Shown: positions 62,014 through 64,000 of the stretch, piece after piece
Position numbering within the stretch: position 1 is the stretch's first letter
How the letters are laid out: every line of letters starts with the position of its first letter
DNA from: JAGXRK01 sp963804005
GTDB taxonomy: Bacteria > Bacteroidota > Ignavibacteria > Ignavibacteriales > Ignavibacteriaceae
Reading direction: 5' to 3'
NCBI GenBank assembly: GCA_963804005.1
Contig: CAWDOP010000018.1
Coordinates: forward strand, 1 to 64,000
Length of the DNA stretch: 64,000 nt
Notes under the pieces: model-generated
Told to the model about the DNA's origin: nothing
Seen by the model: the letters and a program-made list of their open reading frames with translations, nothing else
The model's database searches: none
Program-made: the position numbers and the translations under genes

Positions 62014-64000
62014 ATGCTACATATTTTTCAATTTTCATATCGGGTAAACATCCAATTATTTTTGATGTGTTTTGTACTGGTATTTTTATTGATCTCCTCC
62101 AGTGCAACATTCGCTCAAAAAAATGGCGCTGTTTCCGGCCGCGTAATGGATGTTGACACCAAAGAGTATCTGCCCGGTGCAAACATTATACTTGAAGGAA
62201 CTAACTTCGGTGCGGCTTCGGACCGGAGCGGTAAATACCGCATATCTAATATTCCCCCCGGTGCTTACACGCTTGTTTGTAGTTACATTGGTTATGAAGA
62301 TCAATCGGTCGAAATAACTATTGGGGAGCAAGGCTATACTATCGCAAAGGATATTGCAATAAAAGCCAGCGATGTTAAAATGCAGGAAGTTCTGATTTTA
62401 GGTTTAACTCAAGGTCAAACCAAAGCACTAAATATTCAGAAAACCTCGGATAATATTATGAATGTTGTTTCCGAGGAACAGATGGAAAAATTCCCGGATA
62501 TCAACTCTGCGGAAGTTCTGCAGCGTATGCCGGGTGTTTCAATTCAACGCGACCAGGGTGAAGGACGTTACGTACAAATAAGAGGAACTGCAACCCAGAT
62601 GAATTCAATGAAGATTAATGGAGAGGATATCCCTTCACCTGAAGGGGGCGAACGCACAACACAGATGGATATTATTCCGTCAAGCCAACTATCATCAATT
62701 GAAGTTATTAAAACATTAACACCCGATATGGATGCAAATTCTATCGGCGGTACTGTTAACCTAGTAACAAAAAGCGCACTCGATTATGAAAAACCGGTTC
62801 TTAATGTTACTGCCGGTGGGGGATACGCAGATATCTCCGGAGGAGGTATTTATCAAGGCTCAGTTGATTATGGTACAAGATTCGGTGTGAACAAAGATTT
62901 TGGTATCATGTTCGGTGCAAGTTATTTAAGATCAGACCGCGGTTCACACAACAACGAAATGGAGTGGGGTGGTGTTGATGATGTAAATGATAATGAAATT
63001 CCATGGGCTTTAGAGAATTTAGCATTAAGGAATTATGATATTAGACGTGATAGACTTGGTTTCTCTACAAGTTTCGATTATAAACCTAACAATGATAATT
63101 CTTATTCGATTAAAGCAATTTATGATAATTATCTGGACATTGAAAATCGAAATGAACTTACCATAGAACCAGACGGTTTCAATTCAGCTACTGATATTAC
63201 TGAAGCAGAGTTTGTTCATGAGATGAAAGCCAGAGATCAGGAAGCAACACTTTATAGCATAATGGGTACTGGTGAAAATAATTTCGGCGGTTTAACACTC
63301 GATTACTCTCTGTCATACAATTATGGTCAAGAAAAAGAAGACAGGCATTACGAACCGAAGTTTGTGATGGATGAAACACCTGATATGACGTGGAACCTTT
63401 CCGATCCTGATAATCCAAAATTTACAATAACTAGCTTGGACCCGGATTATTACCTTAATGCGTCAAACTTTGTTTTTGATGGTATGGAATATCACGACAA
63501 CTTAACAACTAATACAGATATTATCGGGTCTGTTAATTTTAAGATACCATATAGTTTCTTAGGTAGCCAAGCCGAGTTGAAACTTGGCAGTAAAGTCTCA
63601 ATGAAAGAAAAAGATCGTAAGGAAAATATATGGGCATATGAATGGGATGGTGAAGATGATATATTAATGAGCCAATTTACTGGTGATAATGTATCTGATT
63701 TACTTGACGGTAATTATAATTTCGGACCTACTATTGATGTGGATAAAATGGAATCATTCTTCAATGCCAATAAAAACGATGACTTAGTTGGTGAAATAGA
63801 TAAGGAAGCTTCGGATGCCGCTACTTATGATGCGACTGAAGATGTTTACGCATTTTACCTCATGACTACAATCAATTTAGATAAGGTTACAATTCTTGCC
63901 GGTGTTCGAGACGAAATATCAAAAACATCCTATACCGGAAATGAAGTAGTTTTTGATGATGAAGGTGATTACGTTGAAACTAATCAACTCTCTGCAGAGA
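62014..64000 (+). CDS. TonB-dependent receptor, 5' part (runs off window)
   Basis: The frame opens at ATG 62014 (AAGGAG upstream) and continues to the window end, at least 662 codons. A signal peptide (M-C-F-V-L-V-F-L-L-I-S-S-S-A-T-F-A) is followed by a carboxypeptidase-regulatory-like beta domain (about 35-120: G-R-V-M-D-V, L-P-G-A-N-I, G-K-Y-R-I). A TonB plug follows (A-E-V-L-Q-R-M-P-G-V-S-I-Q-R-D-Q-G-E-G-R-Y-V-Q-I-R-G given here in parts; the motif P-G-V-S-I with E-G-R-Y-V-Q-I-R-G is diagnostic of the TonB-Xanth-Caul subgroup), then barrel strands. This subgroup imports oligosaccharides and other large substrates. An in-frame ATG at 61948 is less likely because it would place a basic stretch before the signal. 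The C-terminus is missing. It fits as the outer-membrane importer of the system. Confidence 0.9.
   Translation, partial: MLHIFQFSYRVNIQLFLMCFVLVFLLISSSATFAQKNGAVSGRVMDVDTKEYLPGANIILEGTNFGAASDRSGKYRISNIPPGAYTLVCSYIGYEDQSVEITIGEQGYTIAKDIAIKASDVKMQEVLILGLTQGQTKALNIQKTSDNIMNVVSEEQMEKFPDINSAEVLQRMPGVSIQRDQGEGRYVQIRGTATQMNSMKINGEDIPSPEGGERTTQMDIIPSSQLSSIEVIKTLTPDMDANSIGGTVNLVTKSALDYEKPVLNVTAGGGYADISGGGIYQGSVDYGTRFGVNKDFGIMFGASYLRSDRGSHNNEMEWGGVDDVNDNEIPWALENLALRNYDIRRDRLGFSTSFDYKPNNDNSYSIKAIYDNYLDIENRNELTIEPDGFNSATDITEAEFVHEMKARDQEATLYSIMGTGENNFGGLTLDYSLSYNYGQEKEDRHYEPKFVMDETPDMTWNLSDPDNPKFTITSLDPDYYLNASNFVFDGMEYHDNLTTNTDIIGSVNFKIPYSFLGSQAELKLGSKVSMKEKDRKENIWAYEWDGEDDILMSQFTGDNVSDLLDGNYNFGPTIDVDKMESFFNANKNDDLVGEIDKEASDAATYDATEDVYAFYLMTTINLDKVTILAGVRDEISKTSYTGNEVVFDDEGDYVETNQLSAE

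Overview
The window is AT-rich, densely coded bacterial DNA. It most likely comes from the Ignavibacteria / Bacteroidota-Chlorobi assemblage. Two secreted proteins (5752-7122 and 21470-22699) carry C-terminal type IX secretion (T9SS) tails with the P-N-P-F-N core and a final K-K-M-L/V-L-x-K. Many other genes encode signal peptides, lipoproteins, outer-membrane barrels or TonB-dependent receptors, so this is a Gram-negative with an elaborate envelope. A Na+-pumping decarboxylase and a NifX-like/DUF134 pair hint at an anaerobic or fermentative lifestyle. I recognise no tRNA, rRNA, CRISPR array, prophage or insertion sequence.

Layout. (1) 1-2156: three consecutive minus-strand genes (coiled-coil protein, DJ-1/PfpI protein, PAP2-like membrane protein), all broken by small frameshifts. 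(2) 2272-5700: holin-like membrane protein, ATP-grasp enzyme, NifX-like and DUF134 proteins, and 3-methyladenine DNA glycosylase I. (3) 5752-10215: a T9SS-secreted C39-like peptidase, a T9SS-tail relic, and a small envelope operon containing a lipoprotein glycerophosphodiesterase. (4) 10219-13398: minus-strand operon for a Na+-translocating decarboxylase (gamma, alpha, biotin domain, beta), with the biotin domain out of frame at an A6 tract. (5) 13754-22699: cyclopropane fatty acid synthase, a PAS-PP2C signalling phosphatase, an OmpA / DUF4412-like / FecR-like envelope cluster with relics, and a T9SS beta-propeller protein. (6) 22957-28158: C69-type dipeptidase, a Tat-exported TldD with a signal-less TldE, and a decayed copy of the dipeptidase 3' end. 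(7) 28215-48541: a large exported-protein region with two divergent arms. Both arms carry a DUF5916-type outer-membrane protein, an NTF2-like protein and a small secreted beta protein. The right arm adds an M28 peptidase, an alkylsulfatase-like fusion, a rhodanese-NTF2 fusion, a PD40 protein, a second MBL protein, a serine hydrolase and an L,D-transpeptidase. (8) 48843-64000: a sugar/cyclitol catabolic region led by an AraR-like GntR-LacI regulator.

The most coherent system is region 8. Four adjacent genes match, in order, the Thermotoga-type inositol pathway: IolG dehydrogenase, IolM second dehydrogenase, IolN creatininase-family ring hydrolase and IolO epimerase. A fused FAD/Fe-S dehydrogenase follows. 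A second transcription unit holds another dehydrogenase, an organophosphate-type MFS transporter, a PfkB kinase, an exported metallophosphoesterase and a TonB-dependent receptor that runs off the window. The promoters of the regulator gene and of this second unit have the same design: TTGAC(A/G), 17 bp, TAT(A/T)AT, with a TTGTNTAGACAA palindrome starting on the last base of the -10. This suggests one regulator controls import, dephosphorylation and breakdown of a cyclitol or cyclitol phosphate.
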